The position numbers and the translations under genes are program-made. 34,449 bases of DNA from Sphingomonas sp. LaA6.9 (GTDB lineage Bacteria; Pseudomonadota; Alphaproteobacteria; Sphingomonadales; Sphingomonadaceae), in contig NZ_JAKVIO010000034.1 in the NCBI RefSeq assembly GCF_022601895.1, positions 12,435-46,883 on the forward strand, written 5' to 3'. Shown here one piece after another: positions 21,507 through 29,103 of this stretch (its first letter is position 1; every line of letters starts with the position of its first letter). The notes beneath the pieces are model-generated. The model had not been told where the DNA came from and made no database searches. It was given only the letters and a program-made list of their open reading frames with translations.

Positions 21507-22799
21507 ATGCACGACCTCAATGTCATTGACGACTTCATGCAGAGCTTCATCCGCTACATCGACAGCGGCTTCGGGCTCCTGGGCAATGATGTCGCATTTC
21601 TGACAACCATATTGATCGGCATCGATATCACGATCGCCGGGCTCTACTGGTCCATGGCCGGCGAGGACGACATTCTGGCCCGCTTTGTCCGCAAGATCCT
21701 CTTCGTGGGCGCCTTTGCATTCATCCTGAACAGCTTTCCCACACTTGCCGACATCATTTTCCGCTCATTTGCGGGTCTTGGCCTGACCGCCGGCGGGGGC
21801 TCGCTTGCAGCCGATGACCTGCTCAAGCCCGGACGGCTTGCAGCCACCGGCTTCGAGGCTGCCTGGCCACTGCTCGATCAGGCCTCGGAGCTCCTCGGCT
21901 TCACGACCTTTTTCGACAATTTTCTCGTGATCGCGATCCTGCTTGTCGCATGGTTCTTCGTGATCTGCGCATTCTTCATCCTTGCAGTCCAGCTCTTCGT
22001 CACCATCCTCGAATTCAAGCTGACAAGCCTTGCGGGTTTTGTCCTGATCCCCTTTGCGCTGTGGAACCGGACAAGCTTTCTTGCCGAACGCGTTCTCGGC
22101 AATGTCGTGGCCTCGGGCGTCAAGGTCATGGTCCTTGCGATCATCGTCGGGATCGGCTCGGGTTTCTTTGCCGATTTCGTCTCGGCGCTGGATGGCCAGG
22201 ATCCCGACATCGGCGCGGCCATGAGCCTGGTGCTTGCAAGCCTTGCGCTGTTCGGCCTCGGCATTTTCGGGCCCGGGATCGCCTCGGGACTTGTCGCAGG
22301 GGCCCCGCAACTGGGCGCGGGCGCTGCGGCTGCCACGAGCGTCGGCGCTGTGGGCACGATCGCCATGGGGGGCATGGCCGGTATCGCCGCGACGCGCGCG
22401 ATTGGTGGGGCGGCGCTCGGTGCGGTTCGCGCGGGGACCAGCATGGGCGCCGCCACGACGAGCGCGGCGCGATTGGGGCGCGAGAGTGGTGGGACTGCAA
22501 TGGGTGGCGTCGCTGCATCGATGCGCGGTGCCGCCGGCCAACATGTCTCAGGTGCGCTCGGCCTGAAGGATGCTGCGGCGCGCGGGCGCGCCCAGGCCAT
22601 CGCAGGGTTCTATGGCCAGGAAGCTTCAGGGGCCGCCGAGGGTGCGGTCAATCCGGCAGCTGACGCGATGCCCGCATGGGCTCGACAGCTGCGTGCCGAA
22701 CAGATCGCCAGGCACCGACGCCAGGTCACCTTCCAGGCGCTGCGCGACGGCAATGGTTCAGGCGCCTCGATTGCGCCCGACATCGGCGAAAGGGATTGA
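21507..22799 (+). CDS. trbL: TrbL, VirB6-like polytopic membrane protein
   Basis: A 430-residue inner-membrane channel protein. The start MHDLNVIDDFMQSFIRYIDS is typical of TrbL. About six or seven membrane segments follow between residues 25 and 300, including FLTTILIGIDITIAGLYWSM, ILLVAWFFVICAFFILAVQL and VMVLAIIVGIGSGFFADFVS. The C-terminal part is Gly/Ala-rich and then polar, as is usual. The ATG at 21507 has AGGAGG six bases upstream; the TTG just before it is not needed. It ends two bases before trbF. Confidence 0.93.
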   Translation: MHDLNVIDDFMQSFIRYIDSGFGLLGNDVAFLTTILIGIDITIAGLYWSMAGEDDILARFVRKILFVGAFAFILNSFPTLADIIFRSFAGLGLTAGGGSLAADDLLKPGRLAATGFEAAWPLLDQASELLGFTTFFDNFLVIAILLVAWFFVICAFFILAVQLFVTILEFKLTSLAGFVLIPFALWNRTSFLAERVLGNVVASGVKVMVLAIIVGIGSGFFADFVSALDGQDPDIGAAMSLVLASLALFGLGIFGPGIASGLVAGAPQLGAGAAAATSVGAVGTIAMGGMAGIAATRAIGGAALGAVRAGTSMGAATTSAARLGRESGGTAMGGVAASMRGAAGQHVSGALGLKDAAARGRAQAIAGFYGQEASGAAEGAVNPAADAMPAWARQLRAEQIARHRRQVTFQALRDGNGSGASIAPDIGERD

Positions 22800-22801
22800 T
22801 C

Positions 22802-23608
22802 ATGCAACCGAGACGCGCGCTGCAGCGATATGGGTGTACCCCGCAGAGCGAAACACCCTATCAACGCGCTGGCCAGCTCTGGGACGAGCGCATCGGCTCG
22901 GCACGCGTCCAGGCGCGCAACTGGCGCCTGGCGGCGCTCGGCGCCCTTGGGCTCTCCTCCATACTCGCCGCCTGTCTCGGCTGGCTTTCGACGCAAAGCC
23001 GGGTCGTGCCCTATGTCGTCGAGATCGACCGGCACGGCGAGGCGCGCGCGGTTGTGCGCGCCGATGCCGCGTTCCAGCCGACGGATCCCCAGATCGCATG
23101 GCATCTCGCGCGCTTCATGACCCAGATCCGGTCCCGGTCGCTCGACCCCGTCTTGTTGCGCGAAAACTGGCTTCTTGCCTATGATTTCGTGACCGGGCGC
23201 GGCGCGACCTTCCTGAGTGACTATGCGCGTGCATCCAATCCGCTTGCCGCCATGGGGGACGCAACCATATCGGTTCAGGTCACGAGCGTGGTGCGCGCGT
23301 CCGAGCGTTCCTTCCAGGTCAAATGGACCGAGACGCGCTTCGAACGCGCGCAGCTGGCCGAGACGACGCGCTGGACCGCGATCCTGACCATCAGGATCGA
23401 GCCGCCCCAATCCGCCGAGAGGCTCCGCCGCAATCCCCTGGGACTCTATGTCGACGCAATCGACTGGAGCCGGGAGCTCGAAACCCCCGCGGGCGCCGAC
23501 ACGCTGACACCCGGGCGTCAGCGTGTCGGCGCAGCGAGGCGTGACGCCAGCAACGCTCCGTCCGGCGTTCAGCCGGCCCGGAAACCCATTTCGAGGCAAG
23601 AACCATGA
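22802..23608 (+). CDS. trbF: TrbF, VirB8-like transfer protein
   Basis: A 268-residue bitopic inner-membrane protein. It has a cytoplasmic N-terminus ending NWRLAALG, one membrane segment (ALGALGLSSILAACLGWLST, about residues 42-61), then a periplasmic VirB8-type domain with VVPYVVEIDRHGEA and FQVKWTETRFERAQLAETTR. It scaffolds the core complex. The C-terminal ~35 residues are polar and low-complexity, longer than in many TrbF proteins. The stop overlaps the trbG start by ATGA. Confidence 0.93.
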   Translation: MQPRRALQRYGCTPQSETPYQRAGQLWDERIGSARVQARNWRLAALGALGLSSILAACLGWLSTQSRVVPYVVEIDRHGEARAVVRADAAFQPTDPQIAWHLARFMTQIRSRSLDPVLLRENWLLAYDFVTGRGATFLSDYARASNPLAAMGDATISVQVTSVVRASERSFQVKWTETRFERAQLAETTRWTAILTIRIEPPQSAERLRRNPLGLYVDAIDWSRELETPAGADTLTPGRQRVGAARRDASNAPSGVQPARKPISRQEP

Positions 23609-24528
23609 TCACGCTCCTTCTTGCAACCATGTTTGCCCCATTGATCGACGTCGGCCGTGACGCTGGCCAAAGGGCTGGCGCCAGCGATGTGCAGATGCGC
23701 ATGACCCCGTCTTTGCCAGCCGCGCGCGCGCGATCCGTGCACAAGGGCGCACCAAGTCCGGTCAAGCGTCCGCAGGCGCGCATCGATGCCGCCAATCGCG
23801 CGGCGTCCGAAGAGCCGGCCACGCAGGGCTTTCGCAAGGCAATCCAGGTCTATCCCTTCCAGGAAGGCGCGCTCTACCGTCTCTATGCAGCACCTGGCCG
23901 GATCACCGATATCGCGCTCGAACCCGGCGAGACGATCATCGCGGTCGCCGCTGGCGATACCGCGCGCTGGACGATAGGCGATACGAGCAGTGGCGCTGGC
24001 GAGAACAGACGCGTCCACATCCTCATCAAACCCTTTTCGGCAGGGCTGAGGACCAATCTCGTCATCACGACCGACAGGCGCGTCTATCATCTCCAGCTTG
24101 AAAGCACGGCTGCAACCGCAATGACCGGAATTTCCTGGTCCTATGGGGCAAGCGAGGTCCTGGCGATATCGAACAGGGCTGGTTCGCCGGGGCCAGTCGC
24201 GACAGTGCCGGCATTCGATCGGCTCCATCTGGACTATCACATCAGCGGCGACAGGCCTGCATGGCGGCCACTCAGGGCCTTTGACGACGGGCGACAGACC
24301 TATATCCAGTTTCCCGACCATGTCGCGCAAGGCGCAGTGCCCCCGCTCTTCGTGATCAGCGAGAGTGGAAAGCCCGAACTCGTCAACTACAGGATGATCG
24401 GCCGTTACTATCTCGTCGATCGCATTTTCGATGTGGCCGAGCTGCGCCTGGGAGACAAGCGACAGGACATTGTGCGCATCAAGCGCAGCCGAGCACCGAC
24501 CGGGCGAGGTGGGGGGAAAGGGACGTGA
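23605..24528 (+). CDS. trbG: TrbG, VirB9-like core-complex protein
   Basis: A 307-residue exported protein of the VirB9/TrbG/CagX type, an outer-membrane core-complex part. A short N-terminal signal (MITLLLATMFAPL) is followed by a polar linker. The conserved domain then runs from IQVYPFQEGALYRLYAAPGR and ITDIALEPGE, through DRRVYHLQLES, to DGRQTYIQFPDHV and YRMIGRYYLVDRIFDVAELR. All landmark segments are present. It overlaps trbF (ATGA) and trbI (GTGA). Confidence 0.93.
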   Translation: MITLLLATMFAPLIDVGRDAGQRAGASDVQMRMTPSLPAARARSVHKGAPSPVKRPQARIDAANRAASEEPATQGFRKAIQVYPFQEGALYRLYAAPGRITDIALEPGETIIAVAAGDTARWTIGDTSSGAGENRRVHILIKPFSAGLRTNLVITTDRRVYHLQLESTAATAMTGISWSYGASEVLAISNRAGSPGPVATVPAFDRLHLDYHISGDRPAWRPLRAFDDGRQTYIQFPDHVAQGAVPPLFVISESGKPELVNYRMIGRYYLVDRIFDVAELRLGDKRQDIVRIKRSRAPTGRGGGKGT

Positions 24529-25691
24529 AGGCCGCGGACCTCAGCGACGACACGGTCCAGGGCGCGCCCAAGCTGCCTCCTGACATGCTGGCACTGCGCA
24601 CGCGACTTCGCCAGATCGATCGTCTCAGCCCGATTGCGATCATGCTGCTCGCAGCCCTCCTGGCGATCGTGGTCGCAGGCGCGCTGTGGATGGCGCTCGG
24701 ATCCCATGTACGAGGGCCCATCCTCGGGTCGATAGAGCCGAACGACACAACGCCAAGTGAACTTCCCGACAGCATGAAGACGGCCCCTGCACGCTATGAT
24801 GAGGTGCCATATCTCGGCCCATTATCCCCATCTGATCGGGGCGAGGATAGCGTGGTGCAAAGAGATGCCGGGCCCGAACTTGCGCAGGACCTGTCTGCGC
24901 CCGTCGCCGCCACAGCTGCAGCCGATCAGCCAGGCGCCGAAGATGACAGGAGCGCGCTGCAATCGGGCGTGATGCTGAAGCTGCAGGCATCGACTGGAGA
25001 AAATGACACTGGCGCGCTCCATCTCAGCGCTGCCGCAGCGGTCGGGGCAGACCAGGCGCGTGCCGGGAAAAAGGCGCTGGCTGACAATGATGAGAGCGAT
25101 GGCCGATTGCGCAGGCCAGGCGACAGGCCGGCGGCGCTGCTCGCAGCGGGCACGGTTATATCGGCGAGCCTTATCACCGGACTCAATTCCGATCTGCCTG
25201 GCATCGTGCTCGCCCAGGTCACCGAGCATGTCCGTGACACCGCCACTGGAACGCAGATCCTGATACCCCAGGGCGCGCGCCTCGTGGGACGCAGTGAGCG
25301 CGTCACCGGATTTGCCCAGCAGCGCGTCATGGTTGCCTGGCAGCGCATTGTCCTGCCCGATGCAAGGACGATCGAAATCGATGACCTTGTCGCCAGCGAC
25401 ACCAGCGGCATGGCAGGGCTCGCCGATGACGTGGATCGCCATTTCGACATGCTCGTGCAAGGCGTCGCGCTTTCATCTATCCTGGGGATCGGCACCGAGC
25501 TCGCCATGGATGGTGAGGGCGCCGTCCTGCGTGCAGTGCGCGAGGCGACACAGCAAGGTGCCGCCCGCGCGGGCGACCAGCTTGTCGCGCGCAACCTGGA
25601 AATCGCGCCCACGATCAAGGTCCGACCAGGCTGGCCGCTGCGCGCCATCGTGACGCGCGAACTCGTGCTAAGGCCATGGGAGGGCAATTGA
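24525..25691 (+). CDS. trbI: TrbI, VirB10-like core-complex protein
   Basis: A 388-residue protein starting with GTG inside the trbG stop. It has one membrane segment at about residues 36-58 (IAIMLLAALLAIVVAGALWM), a long polar Pro/Ala/Asp-rich periplasmic linker to about residue 200, and the conserved VirB10 C-terminal domain (LLAAGTVISASLITGLNSDL, TQILIPQGARLVGRSERVTG, VAWQRIVLPDARTIEIDDL, IKVRPGWPLRAIVTRELV). It spans the envelope and couples ATPase energy to the outer-membrane pore. It is the last gene of the trb operon. Confidence 0.94.
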   Translation: MKAADLSDDTVQGAPKLPPDMLALRTRLRQIDRLSPIAIMLLAALLAIVVAGALWMALGSHVRGPILGSIEPNDTTPSELPDSMKTAPARYDEVPYLGPLSPSDRGEDSVVQRDAGPELAQDLSAPVAATAAADQPGAEDDRSALQSGVMLKLQASTGENDTGALHLSAAAAVGADQARAGKKALADNDESDGRLRRPGDRPAALLAAGTVISASLITGLNSDLPGIVLAQVTEHVRDTATGTQILIPQGARLVGRSERVTGFAQQRVMVAWQRIVLPDARTIEIDDLVASDTSGMAGLADDVDRHFDMLVQGVALSSILGIGTELAMDGEGAVLRAVREATQQGAARAGDQLVARNLEIAPTIKVRPGWPLRAIVTRELVLRPWEGN

Positions 25692-25708
25692 TCCGCGTGC
25701 AGTCCCTC

Positions 25709-25772
25709 TGCCGCGCCACGTGCGGCATGGGCCGCACAGGAGCGCCGGACCGGCCCAATGCGTACTGGGCCG
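25709..25772. terminator. Two hairpins after the trb operon
   Basis: TGCCGC (25709-25714) pairs with GCGGCA (25722-25727). CGGCCCA (25751-25757) pairs with TGGGCCG (25766-25772) around an ATGCGTAC loop. Both lie in the 115-base gap between trbI and the next HTH gene. They could end or attenuate the trb transcript; no T-run follows either. Confidence 0.4.
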
Positions 25773-25806
25773 ATGAATTCAACACTGGAAGGCAAAGGAC
25801 CATGTG

Positions 25807-26076
25807 ATGCTGAACCACGAGACCCTTCAGGACACCGCAATCGTACCGCTCGAGCCAGCGCGCAGGCTTGCCGTACGCAGTCCCGAAGCCGCGCAGATGC
25901 TCGGGATAAGCCGCTCAACACTGTACCAGCTCATGGGCGACGGAGAGGTTGAATCGATCAAGCTCGGCCGAACCAGGCTGATCCTCGTCGCAAGTCTTGA
26001 AAGCCTTATCGAGCGCAAGCGACGCTGGCTCGAACAGCTTGATGGTAGCGGACAAACCAACGTTAGGGGCTGGTGA
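25807..26076 (+). CDS. Excisionase-family HTH protein
   Basis: An 89-residue protein. Residues about 23-70 (AVRSPEAAQMLGISRSTLYQ, then MGDGEVESIKLGRTRLILVASLESLIERKR) form the Xis/MerR-like winged HTH of the 'excisionase family DNA-binding' group. A good AAAGGA ribosome site sits upstream; the ATG at 25807 is preferred over the overlapping GTG at 25804. Being next to an integrase scrap, it may once have been the directionality factor of the element, or it may be a stand-alone regulator. It differs in sequence from the HTH gene at 11103-11324. Confidence 0.75.
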   Translation: MLNHETLQDTAIVPLEPARRLAVRSPEAAQMLGISRSTLYQLMGDGEVESIKLGRTRLILVASLESLIERKRRWLEQLDGSGQTNVRGW

Positions 26077-26264
26077 CGCTGCGGTGGGCACAACCGTGGA
26101 TGGTCGTCATCGCCGTCGCGGCGACCAGCCAATAGTCGTCATTTGTGTAAGGGTGCCCAATGGCTCCCGCCACCTATGGAAGCCGATCGCCCGCTACAGC
26201 GCCTCCTGCTGTCAAACGAACTGAAGATTTGACCCCTCTGTCGAAGTGAAGAACTGACCCCCTT
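26077..26264. other. Edge of an IS21-type element without a gene
   Basis: No gene is recognised. Near the right side two related tracts, GAAGATTTGACCCC (26223-26236) and GAAGAACTGACCCC (26248-26261), lie just outside the istB stop. They resemble the repeated terminal motifs of IS21-type elements, so the IS end is probably near 26220. Confidence 0.45.
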
Positions 26265-26516
26265 TCATGTTGTGGCGGCGTTGCTGGTTTCGAGCGCAGA
26301 TCCGGCCTTCTGCAGAAGGCCGGATCTGCGCTTTTCGCGAAGCCGGTAGCTGTCTCCGCGGATAATGATTACGGTCGAGTGGTGCAGCAGCCTGTCCAGG
26401 ATTGCCGTGGCGACGACAGGGTCGCCGAAGACACTGCCCCATTCGCCCACCAAACGGTTCGAGGTGATCAGGATCGAGCCTTTCTCGTAGCGCCGCGAGA
26501 TCAGTTGGAAGAGGCC
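26265..26516 (-). pseudogene. istB: IS21-family istB (transposition helper ATPase), C-terminal remnant
   Basis: The reverse frame reads GLFQLISRRYEKGSILITSN, RLVGEWGSVFGDPVVATAIL, DRLLHHSTVIIIRGDSYRLR and stops at 26265. This is the C-terminal third of IstB, including the SRRYE..S.ILTSN (sensor) motif and the conserved HHS..I.I.GDSYRL tail. Walker A and B are missing, since the frame joins foreign sequence (an integrase fragment) at about 26516. istA is absent. The element is dead, and its presence marks a deletion or recombination joint at the edge of the conjugative region. Confidence 0.85.
26294..26331. repeat. 38-bp perfect palindrome near the istB 3' end
   Basis: The 19-base arms 26294-26312 and 26313-26331 are exact reverse complements with no spacer; the core is AGAAGGCC/GGCCTTCT flanked by GATCTGCGC. 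In the istB reading direction it encodes part of the RRSGLLQKAGSAL tail, close to the stop. In that direction it is preceded by an A-run and could act as a terminator protecting against or ending transcription. Confidence 0.65.
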
Positions 26517-26521
26517 AGCGC

Positions 26522-26851
26522 GTGATCGACTATCGCCGCCGTTGGCTCGGCATTCAGCTCAATCCCGTCAACGCGCAGGACGTGAAGGCACTGCCGCGCA
26601 CGGAAGCCCGCGTGTTTCCGGTGACCTCGAATGCAATGAGGAAGGCCTTCAACTACGCCCGGAAGAAAGCGGGGCTCACGCATTTCCGCTTCCACGATAC
26701 GCGCCACGAACGGATATCGAGCCTGTTCGAGGCGGGGTGGGCCATGCCCCAAGTTATGGCGCAATCGGGCCACCGCGACCCCAAATCGGTCATGCGCTAC
26801 ACCAATCTCTCCGGCAATTATCTGGCCAACGAGCTTGCGAAGCTTGGATAG
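26522..26851 (+). pseudogene. Tyrosine integrase, C-terminal remnant
   Basis: About 110 residues of a tyrosine recombinase catalytic domain: FRFHDTRHERISSLFEAGWA (HxxR box with catalytic Arg), then MPQVMAQSGHRDPKSVMRYT (GH box and catalytic Tyr in MRYTN), ending LANELAKLG. The N-terminal DNA-binding part and the first catalytic Arg are lost at the joint with istB around 26516-26522. A GTG exists at 26522, but the product could not cleave DNA properly. The closest type is the XerC-like/phage integrase of shufflon or genomic-island kind. Together with the scrap at 2673-2798 it brackets the transfer region. Confidence 0.8.
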
Positions 26852-26862
26852 GTTCGAAAGTT

Positions 26863-26987
26863 TATATGCTATAATATATGAAATAAAGTGCGTGATATGC
26901 CATAGCATATATCAAAATTTGCCAAGGCGGACAGATTTGTGATATGCTCGGACATATGAGAAGTTAGAAAAATATGTGAAAGCATAT
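26863..26987. promoter_or_regulatory. Multi-site HipB operator (ATATGC/GCATAT array)
   Basis: The AT-rich leader of the second hipBA has repeated half-sites: ATATGC at 26864-26869, 26895-26900 and 26942-26947, and GCATAT at 26905-26910 and 26982-26987. The central pair forms an inverted repeat, GATATGC-cata-GCATATATC (26894-26913). The region stands out from the GC-rich surroundings. Several spaced palindromic sites are the known operator form of E. coli hipBA, though the motif here differs. Confidence 0.6.
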
Positions 26988-26989
26988 AA

Positions 26990-27598
26990 ATGATCGTCGG
27001 AATTGCGGAAATCGCCGCCAGTATAAGGCAGGCCAGAAAGGACAAAGGGCTGACTCAGCGCGAGCTGGGGCAGCGCGTTGGCCTGCCGCAGAGCCATATC
27101 TCCAAGATCGAGAGCGGGGCCGTTGATTTGCAGGTCTCAAGCCTTGCCGAGATCGCGCGTGCGCTGGACCTTGAGGTGAGACTGCTTCCGCGCAGGGCAC
27201 TGCCCGCGATAGAGGGAACTGTCCGGGCTGCCGTCGGCACTGCCGGATCGAGCGCGGCCAGCCGGGCGCTGGACAGCATCCAGAAGGAACTCCAGCTCGC
27301 CGACCAGATCAGGACCAGCTATCCCAATCTGACAGAGGTCGAGAACTACCGTTCCATTCTCAAAAACATCCAGGCGCTTCAGATCGACAACAAATCGCTG
27401 AAGACCTTGCAGAACGCGCTCAAGCCTTCGCAGGACCTCGCAAAATTCTTCAAAGAATATAACGAGGTGGCGAAGATTGCCCAGCAGGTGAATTCGGCGA
27501 CCGAAGCGCTGCGCACATGGCGCAACCATCAGGTCCACCTCCCGCAAATTGATGGCCCGCGTCAACGTCCGGCCTACCGGTTGGAGGATGACGAATGA
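26990..27598 (+). CDS. hipB: HipB-like antitoxin with long C-terminal extension
   Basis: A 202-residue protein. Residues about 8-62 are an HTH_3 domain (IRQARKDKGLTQRELGQRVG, LPQSHISKIESGAVDLQVSS, LAEIARALDLEVRLLPR). The remaining about 140 residues have no known domain; they contain a helical, coiled-coil-prone region (ALDSIQKELQLADQIRTSYP through LKTLQNALKPSQDLAKFFKE). That is over twice the size of E. coli HipB (88 residues). The ATG follows the ATATGC/GCATAT operator array. It overlaps the hipA start by ATGA, supporting a coupled antitoxin-toxin pair. Confidence 0.85.
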   Translation: MIVGIAEIAASIRQARKDKGLTQRELGQRVGLPQSHISKIESGAVDLQVSSLAEIARALDLEVRLLPRRALPAIEGTVRAAVGTAGSSAASRALDSIQKELQLADQIRTSYPNLTEVENYRSILKNIQALQIDNKSLKTLQNALKPSQDLAKFFKEYNEVAKIAQQVNSATEALRTWRNHQVHLPQIDGPRQRPAYRLEDDE

Positions 27599-28809
27599 GC
27601 GACATCGTTGCCCTCGACATAATCCTGCACGATCGCCGCATTGGACGGATTTCCCGCCTTGAAGGCGACCGCAGCATTTTCGCCTTCGATGATGATTATC
27701 TTGCGGATCAGGACCGTCCGACGCTCTCACTCGCCTATCGCGACGAATATGGCGGGATCATCAATGATCCGCGCGCCTATCAGACAAAGCTGGAGCCGTT
27801 CTTTTCGAACTTGCTGCCCGAAGGCGTGTTGCGGGACTATCTTGCCAAGCGCGCAGGGTTGAAAGCCGTGCGCGAATTCCCGCTCTTGAGCCAGCTGGGC
27901 GATGACTTGCCTGGTGCGGTGCGCGCCGTGCCGGTGGAAGGTGCGGCGATAGCGGATGAAGAGGCCGGAGAAGCGGCAGTCGCGGAGATCGCCAAACAGG
28001 CTTTGCGGTTTTCGCTCGCCGGGGTGCAGCTCAAGTTCTCCGGCCTCAAGCGGCATGGCAAGAACGGCGGGCTCACCATCCCGGCGAGCGGCACGGGAGG
28101 CGACTGGATTGTCAAACTCCCTTCAGTCCGGCACGCTGATGTCCCCGAGAACGAATTCGCCTCGATGAGCCTTGCCGCGCGGCTAGGCATCGACGTGCCC
28201 GAGATCGATCTGATCGGGATCGATACGATTGAGGGCCTTCCCGAGGGACTCGATCGGTACGGGGCATCGGCCTTTGCGATCCGCAGGTTTGATCGCAGCG
28301 AAGAGGGGGCCATCCACGTCGAGGACTTCGCCCAGGTCTATGGCGTCTATCCCGACGACAAGTACGACAATGCCAGCTACCGCAGCATTCTGAACGTGCT
28401 TGCCGCCGAAACCGATGACACTAGTATCACCGAGTTTATCCGCCGCCTGACCTACAGCGTCCTGATCGGCAACGGTGATATGCACCTGAAGAACTGGTCG
28501 TTGATCTATCCCGACAGGAAGAGGCCGATCCTTTCGCCTGCCTACGACCTGCTTTCGACCGTGCCGTACATTCCCGAGGACGAATCGGCGCTGAAATTCC
28601 TGCGCGCGCGCGCATGGGAGTCCTTCACCTATGACGAGCTTGTCGCCATTGCGGACAAGGCGCGCGTCGCCTCGCAGATGATCGTCAGTGCCGCGAAGGA
28701 AACGGTCGAGCGCTTCGATGACCTTTGGCCCACCGCAAAGGCGGAACTGCCATTTTCGGATGCGGTCGCATCTGCGATCGAGCGCCACCGGAAGACGCTC
28801 GCAATCTAG
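27595..28809 (+). CDS. hipA: HipA-family Ser/Thr kinase toxin, second intact copy
   Basis: A 404-residue HipA kinase. The N-terminal domain contains FFSNLLPEGVLRDYLAKRAG. The autophosphorylation segment is RFSLAGVQLKFSG (Ser140). The ATP lysine is in WIVKLPS. The catalytic motifs are IGNGDMHLKNW (Asp295) and LSPAYDLLST (Asp318), spaced 23 residues as in E. coli HipA. All features of an active kinase are present. It is related to but clearly distinct from the copy at 996-2279. It is coupled to hipB by ATGA overlap. Confidence 0.9.
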   Translation: MSDIVALDIILHDRRIGRISRLEGDRSIFAFDDDYLADQDRPTLSLAYRDEYGGIINDPRAYQTKLEPFFSNLLPEGVLRDYLAKRAGLKAVREFPLLSQLGDDLPGAVRAVPVEGAAIADEEAGEAAVAEIAKQALRFSLAGVQLKFSGLKRHGKNGGLTIPASGTGGDWIVKLPSVRHADVPENEFASMSLAARLGIDVPEIDLIGIDTIEGLPEGLDRYGASAFAIRRFDRSEEGAIHVEDFAQVYGVYPDDKYDNASYRSILNVLAAETDDTSITEFIRRLTYSVLIGNGDMHLKNWSLIYPDRKRPILSPAYDLLSTVPYIPEDESALKFLRARAWESFTYDELVAIADKARVASQMIVSAAKETVERFDDLWPTAKAELPFSDAVASAIERHRKTLAI

Positions 28810-29103
28810 CAGCCGAACCTGCCGCGCGCTACCTGACTGGCCCACTCGGTGGGGGCAGGCCACCTGTTATAGCGGTTGGAGTTTATCCGTGGCCCGGGCG
28901 CCAGGCGTTGGTGACGTAGCTGACTGTTTGCGACAATCGGCAAGTTGTTGATAATATGCCAGCAGCCATCCAAATTGCGGCCTTCGTCTTGCTGAACTTG
29001 ATCTATGTTAATTAACGCAGCACTTGCATTGATTTGCCTGATCAACATTAAGAGTTTCTTTTCCAATCGCGCCTAGTCTTTCTGAAAACGACCGGGGCGT
29101 GCA
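28810..29103. other. Intergenic stretch before the EAL/T6SS operon
   Basis: No gene is seen in these 294 bases. The right half is AT-richer (around 28970-29060, including TTAATTAA) and is the likely promoter area of the downstream operon. No clear -35/-10 pair or terminator hairpin with T-run could be assigned. Confidence 0.35.

Noticed and set aside
28810-29103. Possible tRNA gene or attachment site next to hipBA
   Set aside because: No cloverleaf or T-arm-like sequence could be made out; nothing matching the left flank was found by eye.
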